Shown one piece after another: positions 34,737 through 44,450 of a stretch of DNA of 64,000 nucleotides; within the stretch, counting starts at the first letter, position 1; each line of letters opens with the position of its first letter. Below the pieces are notes generated by a model. The model did not search any database and was not told where the DNA came from. It worked only from the letters and a program-made list of their open reading frames with translations. The position numbers and the translations under genes are program-made. Source of the stretch: Pseudomonas parafulva (lineage in GTDB: Bacteria > Pseudomonadota > Gammaproteobacteria > Pseudomonadales > Pseudomonadaceae); assembly GCF_000800255.1 (NCBI RefSeq), contig NZ_CP009747.1, forward strand, positions 4,092,001 to 4,156,000, in the 5' to 3' direction.

Positions 34737-34869
34737 GTGAACTCCTTGGCGGTTGCCTGATTGCGTCCTGCAAAACCGGAAGCCTAAAGCGATGAGGTGA
34801 GGCCTAGACCTGCCATTCGAAATCCCCATCCTGGCCAACCAAGATTTGGCTAGCCAGGCATCGACTCAG

Positions 34870-35703
34870 TTAGATCGATACAGGAGCAGGAATATGAGGA
34901 TGCGGGTCATAGCCCACAATCTCAAAATCTTCAAACTTGTAGTCGTAGATGCTCTCTGGCTTACGCTTGAATACTAACTTAGGCAGAGGGCGAGGATCAC
35001 GAGTCAGTTGCAGCTTAACTTGCTCAATATGATTCAAGTAAATATGCGCATCACCCATGGTAACTACAACTTCACCAACTCCCAAATCGCACTGCTGGGC
35101 GAGCATATGAGTTAGAAAACTAACTCCAGCCAAATTATAGGGATTTCCGAGCAGTAGATCTGACGACCGAATATATAGATGCGCCGACAATTTATTGTTA
35201 GCCACATAGAATTGATAGAGCAAATGGCATGGTGGCAATGCCATCTTCCCGTTCCGAGCATTCTCTTGCGGGCTCACCGACTCATCGGGAAGGTACTCGA
35301 CGTTCCACCCGTGGAAGAGAATGCGACGGCTATTCGGGTTAGTCTTGAGTGTGTTGACGACGTAGTCGATCTGATTGATGGTCTTGCCGTCCTGGGTCGG
35401 CCAGGCCGTCCACTGCTTGCCGTAGATCGGGCCGAGGTCACCGTCTTCAGTCGCCCACTCATCCCAGATGCTGACACCGTGCTCCTTGAGCCATTTGGTG
35501 TTGGTGTCACCGTTCAGGAACCAAATCATCTCGTTGATGATGCTCTTGAAATGGAGCTTCTTGGTGGTAAGGAGCGGGAAGCCATCCTCCAGGTTATGGC
35601 GGAATTGGCGACCAAAGACACTCAGCGTGCCTGTGCCGGTGCGATCGCCTTTCTCGACGCCATTCTCTAGCACGTCGGCCAGCAAATCGTGGTACATCTT
35701 CAT
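34870..35703 (-). CDS. thyA: island-borne thymidylate synthase (replacement copy)
   Basis: A complete 277-residue thymidylate synthase making dTMP from dUMP with methylene-tetrahydrofolate. Visible are the phosphate-binding RTGTGT (Arg21), the catalytic Cys159 in [22 protein letters not shown] for d[12 protein letters not shown], and the intact C-terminus HIPAPVSI. It differs greatly from the split host enzyme: shorter, with different insertions (extra loop around 140-152). Its ATG overlaps the stop of the small HTH/coiled-coil gene (ATGA), so it is the fifth gene of the mobility cluster. A ribosome site (GAGG) is also present. It should make the cell thymidine-independent despite the broken host gene. 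Confidence 0.96.
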   Translation of the reverse strand: MKMYHDLLADVLENGVEKGDRTGTGTLSVFGRQFRHNLEDGFPLLTTKKLHFKSIINEMIWFLNGDTNTKWLKEHGVSIWDEWATEDGDLGPIYGKQWTAWPTQDGKTINQIDYVVNTLKTNPNSRRILFHGWNVEYLPDESVSPQENARNGKMALPPCHLLYQFYVANNKLSAHLYIRSSDLLLGNPYNLAGVSFLTHMLAQQCDLGVGEVVVTMGDAHIYLNHIEQVKLQLTRDPRPLPKLVFKRKPESIYDYKFEDFEIVGYDPHPHIPAPVSI

Positions 35704-36206
35704 TTCGGTTCCTCAAGGTTCGCGCTGACCAAATCCAGTGCGTCACGCAATTTCAAAATTTCAGTATCTTGCTCTTTGATCTTCTGACGTAGCTCATCAG
35801 CGAGCTGGACGTAGTAGTCCCTGGACTCGCGGACAGTGTCCAATCTCTTGTCGAGCGTGGCACAAGAGTTCACAGATTCCTGATACCTATTGAACCAATA
35901 AAGCACTTCCAATCGACTCTTTTCAAGGCGTTGCATCAGAATCGTCTTGGGATCCTGCTTCTTCTCAGCCTTGACCCTCTGAGCGAGCACTGCAATGCGG
36001 CGGTTGTCCTTGATCGCCTCAAGCCGCTGCGCCGGGAAGTCACGCTGCCGGATAGTGTTGCGATGAATGCCCGTGATGCGGCTCAGCTCGGCCATCGTTG
36101 GCTTCAATTTCGGATCAGAGGCAATCTGCATAAGCCCCTGAGCCAGCAGCTCAGTGTTCCGGTCGTAGTCGAGCTTATTCTTGGCATCAAACGCCTGGCC
36201 TGTCAT
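35700..36206 (-). CDS. HTH/coiled-coil accessory protein of the recombinase module (TnpC-like)
   Basis: A 168-residue protein. Residues 35-65 ([26 protein letters not shown]) form an HTH. The rest is a long coiled coil (about residues 85-160, [20 protein letters not shown] and later [20 protein letters not shown] heptads). Small HTH/coiled-coil proteins of this kind follow recombinases in Tn554-type (TnpC) and similar modules, where they orient or stimulate recombination. Both ends overlap neighbours by ATGA, with the third recombinase upstream and thyA downstream. Homology to a specific family is not proven here. Confidence 0.72.
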   Translation of the reverse strand: MTGQAFDAKNKLDYDRNTELLAQGLMQIASDPKLKPTMAELSRITGIHRNTIRQRDFPAQRLEAIKDNRRIAVLAQRVKAEKKQDPKTILMQRLEKSRLEVLYWFNRYQESVNSCATLDKRLDTVRESRDYYVQLADELRQKIKEQDTEILKLRDALDLVSANLEEPK

Positions 36207-38284
36207 ACCTCGACCTCCTCACCCAGATGCTCCAACACACCCTTGGCTTCCTCCATCGCCGCTCGCAATTCCTCCTCCGCACCTGCTGAGTTCGGAGAGC
36301 TCAAGGCCAAGCTGTTCTGCACATAGATCTCCCGCCATTTAGGAGCGTGAGCCTTGGTGACCACGGCGTTTTTGCACCGATTCGGATTGCAACGCAGCGA
36401 TCCGATGCAGGGCAGAGACTCGTCAAATACCTCGCGCTGACCGCCATAGCAGAAGCCTTGTCCCACGTTGATGATCGCCATGCGCTTCTTGGCCATCTGG
36501 GCGATGATTTGCTCTTTGGTGTAGCCAGCCGCCATGTACCCGCTGAACACCTTCTTCATCCGCGCCTTGTGGCTCTCTGCATTGGGGCCGGCGTAGTTCC
36601 CGTCAGGATCGCAGTAGCTCAGGATGTACTCCTCCTCCGCCATTTGCGTCGGCGTCTTGCTAGATGAACGACCACCCTTGGACAAGATCTCAGCGATCGC
36701 TCCGTACCCAAGCGTCACGGCACTGAACGCCTTATTCTGGCCAGCACCACCAATGAGGTCACCAAAGTGCTTCAACTGGTGGGAGATGAATGGAAGCCCA
36801 AGCTCAGCCCTGGCCATCTGGTAAGCCAGGGTGTGTCGCAACGTGTAAGGCGAGAACTCCAGCGACTCGAACTCCTCGTCCGTCAAAATATCCTCGAAGA
36901 AAGCTCTGAACTGATGAGTGATTCCAGGCGAGGACATTGAGTTCGGTTCGGCGTCCTGCGCGACGGTATCCACATTGGAGAACAGGTAAGGATTCTGCTT
37001 TACCTTAGCGATGAGGCACGCCGCACGGATAGCGTCACGCACAATTGGGATTGCGATCCACTTGTCGTCGAACAGCTTGGCCAGGCCTTGGCGATGTTTG
37101 ATCACGTTGCTGATCAGCAGCCAGTAATCGCTCTCCTGCTCCATGCACGACTCGACCAGAATCTCTGAAAGCTCTGAAGGCCGCATGCCGGTGTACTGCG
37201 CCACGAGATAGCAGGCACTGTACGAGACGAAATTGATGTACCTGCGGAAATCATCGTCCAGTTTGGAATCTGAGAGCTTGAGTAACGTTTCGGTCGCCTT
37301 AAAATCATGTCGACCAGAGCCAGATTGGAACGTAGATGGAATGCAGCCAAAAGCTGCGGACAGTGCATTCGCCATCGCACTGGAGTCATAGCCCTTTCTC
37401 CGCAGCCTCAGCGCTACGTACAACTCGAAATTGTAACGCGACAGTTCTTGAGCATCGGCCAGCGAGTAACCGCTGGCGTTTTGGCGGGTCAGGGCTACCA
37501 AGTCATCTACAGGCTCCCCTAGAGTGCTTAGGAAATCGACGACTGCGAACGACGCCTCGCGGGAAGCCTTCTCGAACACATCGTTTGGCAGAATACGGTA
37601 TGTGCGCTCGGAATCAGGGACGTGCTTGATTACCTTGGCCCAGGCGAGTGATTCCAGCTGAACGTAAGGTAGTGGCTCCTCAAAAATCTGCTCCTCGAAA
37701 AATGGCGACCTGACCAAGGTAAAGAACTTCTTAAGATCAGGGCCAAAGGCGTAGGGATGAATGAGCGCTGCCTCCCGATACATACCCGCGTCGAAGTACG
37801 TGAGGCCATGGTGCCCAACCTCGAAGAACTCATCCGTCATCAGCTGGCGCGCCTGCCCTGACATCGTATCCAGGAAGCTTAATCCAGCCTTCATGCATGA
37901 AATGGCGGTGTTGGCCTTGATGTTCCTTGGCGAGGCAAACGAGCGCGTTGCCGCCGGCATCTTCAGCCAGCAATACAGGGCCACCTTGACCTCCAAGACC
38001 GCCGACTGATTGAGCAATGGATACGAATCGAAATTCAGTCGTAGCTTGGCTCCTTTGACGTTCCTAGCGGCGTTCGGGTGATCGTCATTGAAGTCCCAAA
38101 CGGGGTCACCCAGGACGGATGTCTTACTGACAGGCAACGCCATCAGAGCCTGGTACCAAGAGAGCGCTTCCAGCGACACCGGGGTCGGAACGGCGATGTT
38201 CTTGCGCAACTCAACCAGCAGGGTGTGAGCAGCTTTCCGCCACTGTTTGTAAGCGCCGAGCTCAGGGATCAGAGCGTGGTTCAT
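36203..38284 (-). CDS. tyrosine recombinase-like protein 3 (693 aa)
   Basis: A large recombinase with the catalytic domain in the middle. [10 protein letters not shown] carries the first Arg, [13 protein letters not shown] carries the HxxR-type region with Arg-His, and a Tyr candidate lies in AVTLGYG. The C-terminal 150 residues contain a Cys cluster ([26 protein letters not shown]) that may bind zinc. It overlaps recombinase 2 upstream and the HTH/coiled-coil gene downstream by ATGA. In three-recombinase elements all three proteins are needed; the exact role of each is not known to me. Confidence 0.78.
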   Translation of the reverse strand: MNHALIPELGAYKQWRKAAHTLLVELRKNIAVPTPVSLEALSWYQALMALPVSKTSVLGDPVWDFNDDHPNAARNVKGAKLRLNFDSYPLLNQSAVLEVKVALYCWLKMPAATRSFASPRNIKANTAISCMKAGLSFLDTMSGQARQLMTDEFFEVGHHGLTYFDAGMYREAALIHPYAFGPDLKKFFTLVRSPFFEEQIFEEPLPYVQLESLAWAKVIKHVPDSERTYRILPNDVFEKASREASFAVVDFLSTLGEPVDDLVALTRQNASGYSLADAQELSRYNFELYVALRLRRKGYDSSAMANALSAAFGCIPSTFQSGSGRHDFKATETLLKLSDSKLDDDFRRYINFVSYSACYLVAQYTGMRPSELSEILVESCMEQESDYWLLISNVIKHRQGLAKLFDDKWIAIPIVRDAIRAACLIAKVKQNPYLFSNVDTVAQDAEPNSMSSPGITHQFRAFFEDILTDEEFESLEFSPYTLRHTLAYQMARAELGLPFISHQLKHFGDLIGGAGQNKAFSAVTLGYGAIAEILSKGGRSSSKTPTQMAEEEYILSYCDPDGNYAGPNAESHKARMKKVFSGYMAAGYTKEQIIAQMAKKRMAIINVGQGFCYGGQREVFDESLPCIGSLRCNPNRCKNAVVTKAHAPKWREIYVQNSLALSSPNSAGAEEELRAAMEEAKGVLEHLGEEVEV

Positions 38285-40629
38285 AGCGTTACCCCCTCGG
38301 TCAAAATAATGACCTGCAGGTTTTCAGAGAGGCGCCCAGCCTTGGTCAGCTCTTCCACGGAAAAGTCGGACGTTTCCGGGTCGAGGATGTTGTTGAGCAC
38401 ATCAAGGTTGTCCAGGATGACGGCTCCGTAGGGCGTATCGAGCACCCGATTGACCTCAATCATCCGTTGGTAGTCCCGCCTCATGGCGAAGAGCTCCGGC
38501 AGGTGCGATACCGTGATGATGCTGTTGCTGCATGAAAGGCACATGTTGAACAGCGTGCAGGGCTTGCCGGGGTCATAACTTGCCAGAGCCTTGATGAATG
38601 CTGGTGGATCAAAGACGTTCATGCAGGTCGCCAGGCCAGAACGCAGCGGCATAGCTTCAGGCGCGGACTCGATAGTCGTGGTCGGGATGAGCTTCGGTGC
38701 CTCCTCCAGCGTGTCTTGCTGCATTTCATGGAGAACCTTATTGAGCATCCGGCGAGCCATGGGGTTGAAGTCCATCTGATCCAGGTAGGCCATGGTGGTG
38801 CTGAGGTTCTTATGTCCTAGGAGCACCTGAATCTCACGCGGGGAGACCCCGCGCTCGATCAGCTCGCTCACGAAGCTTGGTCGGAAACGTGACGGTGAGA
38901 GCTTGAGAGGATTGCCGTCTTCGTCCAGCAGACCGTGATCCTGGGAGAACTTCTCCAGGCTTCTAATGAGCTGGTTGCCACCAGAGTTCTCAAAGGAATC
39001 CACAACCCCGTATTTCCTGGGAGAGCTTGAGCGGTAGATGAAGAGCTTGTTTTGAGCCTTGACAGGCGCATTCAGGCGGATTTCACGGGTCAGATGCCTC
39101 ACATCGTTAAAGATCTGCTTGACTACACGGCCTTGAGAGGTGGTCAGCCAAGAGATCTCCGCATGGAAAATATCGAGATGAAGCATCTTCGCGCCTTCAG
39201 AACGCTCTTTCCAATACAGCAAGCAAGGCCGATCGGTTAAGTCATGGCGTTCAATGAAATCATCCAGCTCCAATCCCAGTAGCGAGTCAGCATTCATACC
39301 GGTAACTTGGGCAAGCCGAGCAATGTACGGCGCAATGACTCGACCATCGATCTGATACTGCACGCCCCAGCTTTTATAAACCTCGAAGATCGAAATTGAC
39401 GAAGTCGAAATAATCGACATAAACGCCCGTTGATAAGGGTCGTTTTTATCTACGGATTCAAAGTTCAGGGGCTTGCAGTCGAGTTTGTTCTCAAAAATCC
39501 ACCGAGCGTTATCCATGGTTTTGAGGCCTCTGCGCATGCTCCCGTCAGGGTTTAGCGGATCTTCCCCTGCGCGGCTTAGGACGTACGGCTGGGCCAAGCG
39601 ATTGGTTTCCTCAATCTCTTGCTCAATGACTTGCGAGATTCGGTTTCGCACAGCCTGGGGGTAAGGCTTGTATTGGTCAGTTCCACGCTCAGCATCGAAC
39701 CCTACAGCGGCGACGTAGCTAGTCAGCCCGAGCCCCTCAATCTGGACTGCACGGGCCATCATTTTCCGAGCAGAGCTCATCATCGAACTGCTGTGGCTGG
39801 TCGACAGCGAACGCTCAAGGATCTTTTCCTGGAGATATCCCCTGAACTTGGGGAGGGAATACGGGGTTACGAGCTCCCGAATGTCCTCTAAGCCTGTGTA
39901 GTTGGCATCCTTGAGATAGGCTCGGAAGTATTTAAAAGCCTCGATGAAGTTGTTTTGACCAGACGTACTACTGCTCTTCATTGATGAAGCGCTGAAGAGG
40001 TGCAGCAAGTGCTGGAAGGGATGCTCCGCTTCCGGGCTTGCGAGGTCAGACAGGCGATGGATGCGGACTGAGCGCAAAGCGCTGAAGGCGTCTCGCAAAG
40101 ATGAAGTGGGTTTGCTCTCTGTTTTCGAGGCAATCCGCTGCTCAACGGTTTGGTAGTCAGGATTGAGTACGCCGAGCTTTCGAAGGTCATCAAGGATCTC
40201 GTCGACGGTCATCCTCACGAGCTCATATTTCGTCCTCACCCCACTGAAGCCTGCTAACTCAGGAATCTCGCTAAGGTAGCCCCGATCCTTGATGCTATTG
40301 CCATACACCGGAATGGCCAGTCTCTCCTCCATAGACATACCTTCGTACCAGGCAAGGATCCGGCGACGCCATTCGCAGGCGCCCGACGGATGACCTGGGA
40401 TGATGATGCCTTCGGCGCGCATCGCATCGAAGATCGGTTCAAAGTATGAAATGCGCTTAGAGATCGCCATTGGGCTGAGGTTGGTCTGCTCAATGACGTA
40501 GTTAGGGGCTACGGCCAAGTCCTCCCCCCTACTGAGGCATACCCTGAGCAACGATTCACGATCATCAGTGACGCGGGCCACAAACGATTCAATGACAGCA
40601 TCTACCTGAGCGCTAGTCAGCCGACTCAT
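38281..40629 (-). CDS. tyrosine recombinase-like protein 2 (782 aa)
   Basis: A large site-specific recombinase. The C-terminal catalytic part has [18 protein letters not shown] and [17 protein letters not shown] with the putative nucleophile Tyr615. The first catalytic Arg is absent where expected ([12 protein letters not shown] has Asn) and the HxxR His is not conserved, so this subunit may be catalytically weak and act with the others. A 160-residue tail with Cys residues ([12 protein letters not shown]) follows. It overlaps the genes on both sides by ATGA. The start is ATG 40629. Confidence 0.78.
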   Translation of the reverse strand: MSRLTSAQVDAVIESFVARVTDDRESLLRVCLSRGEDLAVAPNYVIEQTNLSPMAISKRISYFEPIFDAMRAEGIIIPGHPSGACEWRRRILAWYEGMSMEERLAIPVYGNSIKDRGYLSEIPELAGFSGVRTKYELVRMTVDEILDDLRKLGVLNPDYQTVEQRIASKTESKPTSSLRDAFSALRSVRIHRLSDLASPEAEHPFQHLLHLFSASSMKSSSTSGQNNFIEAFKYFRAYLKDANYTGLEDIRELVTPYSLPKFRGYLQEKILERSLSTSHSSSMMSSARKMMARAVQIEGLGLTSYVAAVGFDAERGTDQYKPYPQAVRNRISQVIEQEIEETNRLAQPYVLSRAGEDPLNPDGSMRRGLKTMDNARWIFENKLDCKPLNFESVDKNDPYQRAFMSIISTSSISIFEVYKSWGVQYQIDGRVIAPYIARLAQVTGMNADSLLGLELDDFIERHDLTDRPCLLYWKERSEGAKMLHLDIFHAEISWLTTSQGRVVKQIFNDVRHLTREIRLNAPVKAQNKLFIYRSSSPRKYGVVDSFENSGGNQLIRSLEKFSQDHGLLDEDGNPLKLSPSRFRPSFVSELIERGVSPREIQVLLGHKNLSTTMAYLDQMDFNPMARRMLNKVLHEMQQDTLEEAPKLIPTTTIESAPEAMPLRSGLATCMNVFDPPAFIKALASYDPGKPCTLFNMCLSCSNSIITVSHLPELFAMRRDYQRMIEVNRVLDTPYGAVILDNLDVLNNILDPETSDFSVEELTKAGRLSENLQVIILTEGVTL

Positions 40630-41873
40630 TTCATATCTCCCGCATCAATTTTCAGGCGCGTCTGTTGGGAAAGCTCAGCCATCTCGCCTGCTTTCGTCTT
40701 GGTTTCAGTTCCGGGGCGTACGAGCTTCTGGTAGAGGTCGTAAGGGATCTGGGTATAGGTTTCCGACGTGCTGAGGCGCGAGTGACCCAGCGTCTTTTGC
40801 ACGCTCACTAGCCGGTCAAGGTAATCAGTACCAATGTCTGGCGTCCTCAACAGGGCATAGGCGTTCCCGTGCCTCAACTTGTGGGGAGAGATCATCCTGT
40901 CGATTTTCAGCAGGTTCAGCGCTCGCTCGGACGTCCGCTCCAAGAGCTTGGAGATCGAACGAGGGGTGTACTCACCCCCCTCCGCATTCAGGAAAGCAGG
41001 GGTGTTCTCAGCCCCCTGGAATTGACGCTTAGTCATTTTGTACAGCGGCGAAGCATGGTACTTCTTGATGCGCAGCAGCGTGGCGCGGCTGACTAACGTC
41101 TGGCGGGGCTTGAAGGAGTCCGCAGGGCCTTTACTTCCATCAACGTGCAGCGGGCAGTAGTCCGCGTTCACCGGCTCTGAGACGCCAGGCGAGATGAACA
41201 ACGTTTCCTGGAATCGAAGGGCATCATCAATGGCCTTGAGAGTCACTCGCGGGACTTCTGAGCGGCGCACGCCTGAGTCGTACATGAACTGGAGCAAGCA
41301 GCGTTCACGCTCACTCTGCGTAGCCAGGATGAGCTCTCTGAGGTCATTCAGGGAACAGGCCACCACCAGATTCTTGTTAGGACGGGGTGATAGGTACCCC
41401 TCAGTGTAGGGGTTAGGCGCGGTACGAGGCGCGGGTACGTCGTCCACTCCCCGGCATAGAGAATCGTTGAAAAACGCCATCAAAGACGAATCCCGGTTGC
41501 GCACCGTCGTCTTGGAAAGACCTTCTGCCTCGCGTAGGTGAGCGAAGTACTCCTCGATCACGTGGGTACGGATTTCCAAGAACGCTGAGTCACGCTCGCA
41601 ATCACGGAACTCACGGCGGTTCATCAGGTACTCGCAGGTGTACCCGAGGTTGCGACCATAGGTGATGGCCGTCTGCTGGGATATATCGGCTTCCCTGAGC
41701 GCGTAGGATAGGTAACCCGAAATCAAAGGCATTAGGCGCTCATCATCATCAAAGACGGCTGTCCCTGTGACGTTCACGGCTTCCTGAATTGGGGATTCTT
41801 CGAATAGGTCGTCCCGCCTGGTTGGGGACTCTCTGAAATCTAGGGGGGCGCCCCTAACTGCGATGACCTTCAC
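40626..41873 (-). CDS. tyrosine recombinase 1 (canonical integrase)
   Basis: A 415-residue integrase with an intact active site: Arg203 in SGVRRSEV, His331 and Arg334 in SPHKLRHG, His364 in TLGHSRLS, and nucleophile Tyr373 in SETYTQI. The N-terminal SAM-like core-binding domain spans about residues 45-140. The start is GTG 41873 with AGGAG about ten bases upstream; the frame stays open into thyA DNA up to 42341, but that part is host sequence in another frame. It is the first gene of the mobility cluster, facing inward from the right end. A TATAGT -10-like box lies about 25 bases upstream. Confidence 0.9.
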   Translation of the reverse strand: MKVIAVRGAPLDFRESPTRRDDLFEESPIQEAVNVTGTAVFDDDERLMPLISGYLSYALREADISQQTAITYGRNLGYTCEYLMNRREFRDCERDSAFLEIRTHVIEEYFAHLREAEGLSKTTVRNRDSSLMAFFNDSLCRGVDDVPAPRTAPNPYTEGYLSPRPNKNLVVACSLNDLRELILATQSERERCLLQFMYDSGVRRSEVPRVTLKAIDDALRFQETLFISPGVSEPVNADYCPLHVDGSKGPADSFKPRQTLVSRATLLRIKKYHASPLYKMTKRQFQGAENTPAFLNAEGGEYTPRSISKLLERTSERALNLLKIDRMISPHKLRHGNAYALLRTPDIGTDYLDRLVSVQKTLGHSRLSTSETYTQIPYDLYQKLVRPGTETKTKAGEMAELSQQTRLKIDAGDMK

Positions 41874-41943
41874 TGCTTCCGTACTCCTCAAAGCGGCCCG
41901 TACTATACACAATGTGCATTTCGTACCGGGGCACAATAAATGA

Positions 41944-41986
41944 GCTTGGAAGGTAGAGCGTGTTACGCAGCCATTGCGTACTGTGC
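41944..41986 (-). repeat. right-end inverted repeat of the island
   Basis: GCTTGGAAGG (41944-41953) and CGTACTGTGC (41977-41986) are the inverted counterparts of CCTTCCAAGC and GCACATTACG at the left end. The outer motif is 24 bases from the junction (23 at the left). Spacing between motifs is 23 bases here and 13 at the left, a difference of one helix turn. A TGCACATT motif also occurs at 41918-41911. Confidence 0.65.
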
Positions 41987-42667
41987 GGGTTCTTCGAGGG
42001 GGTATAATAGGCCCAGGTCGTTGGAGCGGATGTACAGCGTCAGGGAGATTTCCCGGGTCTGGACATTGGGGTGGAACTGGTACAGCAGGTGGCACGGCGG
42101 CAAGGCCATTTCGTCGAGCTGGGCGCAGTTCCAGCCGTGGAACAGGATGCGTCGGCTGCCCGGATCGTTGGCGATGGTATCCAGGCACTGACGCACCTGG
42201 TCGATGGCCTTGTACAGGATGACGAACGCCTGGCCGTCTTCTTCGTCCTGGGCGATCTGACGGAATCCGGCCTGCTGCGCCTTTTCGATGGCGGCCGGGT
42301 TGCTCAGCGCGATGCGCTTGTAACCCGGCCACTGACGCCATTGCACACCGTAGATTTCGCCGAGATCGTCATGGCCCTGACGGAACGGGTTGGCCAACCA
42401 CTGGGCGTTTTCGTTGGCGTTCTGATCCCAGACCTTGCAGCCCAGCTCGCGGAACTCGCCGGCGTTCCTCACGCCGCGCAGGAAACCGACCATTTCGCCG
42501 ATCGCCGACTTGAACGCCAGTTTGCGCGTGGTGATGGCCGGAAAGCCTTTCTGCAGATCGAAGCGCAGCATGGCGCCGGGCAGGCTGATGGTGCGGATGC
42601 CGGTGCGATTGCCCTGCAGCGTGCCGTTGTCGATGACGTCGCGGACCAGGTCTAGATACTGTTTCAT
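41963..42667 (-). pseudogene. thyA: host thyA, 5' part (fused to 15 island codons)
   Basis: The N-terminal 219 residues of the host thymidylate synthase, from [15 protein letters not shown], with RTGIRT (Arg21), WxxNxNE-type folate region and catalytic Cys192 in [10 protein letters not shown]. Host sequence ends at 42011 after RSNDLG. The frame then runs 15 codons into the island ([15 protein letters not shown]) and stops at 41963. It lacks PFN, GDxHxYxNH and the essential C-terminus, so it cannot be active. Together with 14273-14587 it reconstitutes 323 residues with no gap or duplication. Confidence 0.93.
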
Positions 42668-42684
42668 GGCCTACCTGTGGCAAG

Positions 42685-42711
42685 CACGGCAGGGGGATCG
42701 CCCCTGCCGTG
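42685..42711. terminator. strong hairpin between lgt and thyA
   Basis: An 11-bp perfect stem (CACGGCAGGGG with CCCCTGCCGTG) and a 5-base loop lie between the lgt stop and the thyA start. There is no T-run. It may attenuate read-through from lgt into thyA. Confidence 0.5.
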
Positions 42712-42716
42712 GGATT

Positions 42717-43526
42717 TCAGTGGGCGGGTGTCGCCGTGGGTTTGCGATTATAAGCCCACCAGATCAGGCCGAGGCCAGCGACGATCATCGGCACGCAGAG
42801 AATCTGACCCATGGTCAGCCAGCCCCAGGCCAGGTAGCCGAGCTGGGCGTCCGGCACGCGGACGAATTCGACGATGAAGCGGAAGATCCCGTAGAACAGC
42901 GCGAACATGCCGGAGACCGCCATGGTCGGACGCGGCTTGCGCGAGAACAGCCAGAGGATCGCGAACAGCGCCACGCCTTCGAGGGCGAACTGGTACAGCT
43001 GCGACGGGTGGCGCGGCAACTGCGCCGGGTCGCTGAACGGCGGGAAGATCATCGCCCACGGCACGTCGGTGGGCTTGCCCCACAGCTCGGCGTTGATGAA
43101 GTTGCCGATGCGCCCGGCCCCCAGGCCGATCGGCACCAGCGGCGCGACGAAGTCCATCAGCTCGAAGAACGACTTGTTGTTGCGCTTGCCGAACCACAAG
43201 GCCGCCAACATCACGCCGATGAAGCCGCCGTGGAACGACATGCCGCCCCTCCACACCTCGAAGATCAGGGTCGGGTTGGCCAGGTACTGGTGCAAGTCGT
43301 AGAACAGCACATAGCCCAGGCGCCCACCGACGATCACCCCCATCGACAGCCAGAACACCAGGTCGGACAGCTTTTCCCGGCTCCAGGTGGGATCGAAGCG
43401 GTTGAGTCGGCGGGTGGCGAGCAGCCAGGCGCCGCCAATGCCGATCAGGTACATCAGGCCGTACCAGTGGATTTTCAGCGGCCCGAGTGACAGGGCCACG
43501 GGGTCGATCTGCGGGTAAGGCAGCAT
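42717..43526 (-). CDS. lgt: prolipoprotein diacylglyceryl transferase
   Basis: A 269-residue inner-membrane enzyme that moves diacylglycerol from phosphatidylglycerol to the lipobox Cys of prolipoproteins. Seven membrane segments are predicted. The family signature [13 protein letters not shown] (catalytic-region Arg) is near residue 143, and HGGFIG and the essential Arg/Tyr residues are present. lgt next to thyA is a conserved arrangement. It starts 10 bases after the TSUP gene stop, so the two are likely co-transcribed. Confidence 0.95.
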   Translation of the reverse strand: MLPYPQIDPVALSLGPLKIHWYGLMYLIGIGGAWLLATRRLNRFDPTWSREKLSDLVFWLSMGVIVGGRLGYVLFYDLHQYLANPTLIFEVWRGGMSFHGGFIGVMLAALWFGKRNNKSFFELMDFVAPLVPIGLGAGRIGNFINAELWGKPTDVPWAMIFPPFSDPAQLPRHPSQLYQFALEGVALFAILWLFSRKPRPTMAVSGMFALFYGIFRFIVEFVRVPDAQLGYLAWGWLTMGQILCVPMIVAGLGLIWWAYNRKPTATPAH

Positions 43527-43536
43527 GGAGGTTCCT

Positions 43537-44319
43537 CTAGATCAGAAAACTTAAGCCGACGCAGAACAGCAACGCGGCGAACAGACGCTTGAGCAGACGC
43601 GGCGACAACCGATGCGCCAGACGTGCGCCGAAGCGGGCGAAAAACATACTGGTGACGGCGATACCCATCAGCGCAGGCAGATACACATAACCCAGACTGT
43701 GCGCGGGCAGGTGCGGTTCGCTCCAGCCCAGCACCATGAAGCTCAGGGTGCTGGCCAGGGCGATCGGCAGACCGCAGGCCGACGAGGTGGCCACGGCCTG
43801 TTGCATGGACAGGCTGCGCCAGGTGAGGAAGGGTACGGTCAGCGAGCCGCCGCCGATGCCGAAGATCGCCGAGGCCCAGCCGATCACTCCGCCCGCACCG
43901 ATCAGCCCAGGTTTGCCGGGGACACCGCGACGGCCCTTGGGCTTGAGGTCGAGCGTCATCTGCAGCGCCACCAGCAAGGCGAACACGCCGATGATCTTCT
44001 GCAGCAGCGGGCCCTGGATCAACGAGGCAGTCTTGGCGCCGATCGCGGCACCGATGAGGATGCCGACCGTCATCCACAGGAACACCGGCCACTGCACGGC
44101 GCCCTTGCGATGATGCTCGAGCACGGCGTTGATCGAAGTGAAGACGATGGTGGCCAAGGAGGTGCCGACGGCCAGATGGGTGAGAATCGACGCATCGAAG
44201 CCTTGCAGGGTGAAACTGAACACCAGCACCGGCACGATGATGATGCCGCCGCCCACGCCGAAGAGGCCGGCGAGCACACCGGCGCAGGCGCCCAACAGCA
44301 GATAGAGTACGAATTCCAT
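43537..44319 (-). CDS. TSUP family transporter (TauE/SafE)
   Basis: A 260-residue membrane protein with about eight hydrophobic segments and the two characteristic Gly-rich repeats ([24 protein letters not shown] at the start, [14 protein letters not shown] in the second half). TSUP proteins move anions such as sulfite, sulfoacetate or related organic sulfur compounds; the substrate here is unknown. It is followed at 10 bases by lgt. Confidence 0.85.
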   Translation of the reverse strand: MEFVLYLLLGACAGVLAGLFGVGGGIIIVPVLVFSFTLQGFDASILTHLAVGTSLATIVFTSINAVLEHHRKGAVQWPVFLWMTVGILIGAAIGAKTASLIQGPLLQKIIGVFALLVALQMTLDLKPKGRRGVPGKPGLIGAGGVIGWASAIFGIGGGSLTVPFLTWRSLSMQQAVATSSACGLPIALASTLSFMVLGWSEPHLPAHSLGYVYLPALMGIAVTSMFFARFGARLAHRLSPRLLKRLFAALLFCVGLSFLI

Positions 44320-44450
44320 TCGCAGGCCCAGAGAATGCGATCCGGCATGGTAACGGAAGCCGGGGCCACGGCTCTAGTGAACTCTGCGTCAGGTTGATGC
44401 GCGAGCGCCAGGCAGCCGCTACAGTGGCAGACTCAGCCAGAGGCCCCAGC

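Larger units (their letters stand above)
14588..42010. mobile_element. 27.4-kb thyA-inserted genomic island with replacement thyA
   Basis: The element is bounded by the two halves of host thyA. The outside bases are CTGGGC at each junction (14582-14587 and 42011-42016, read on the thyA strand), which are the native tandem CTGGGC CTGGGC coding Leu-Gly-Leu-Gly, so no target duplication is required. Inside the right end is the mobility cluster of three tyrosine recombinases, an HTH/coiled-coil protein and a second thyA. The remainder is mainly defence-like cargo on both strands, with lower GC and more AT-rich codons than the flanks. The cluster resembles Tn554-type, RIT and Gamma-Mobile-Trio modules; which of these it belongs to is not settled by reading alone. 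Confidence 0.92.

Noticed and set aside
14588..42010. Prophage or integrative conjugative element
   Set aside because: No capsid, tail, terminase, relaxase, type IV secretion or coupling protein genes are visible; the mobility genes are only recombinases and one accessory protein.
41874..42341. N-terminal extension of recombinase 1 into host thyA sequence
   Set aside because: This part is host thyA read in another frame; GTG 41873 with an upstream AGGAG gives a normal integrase N-terminus.
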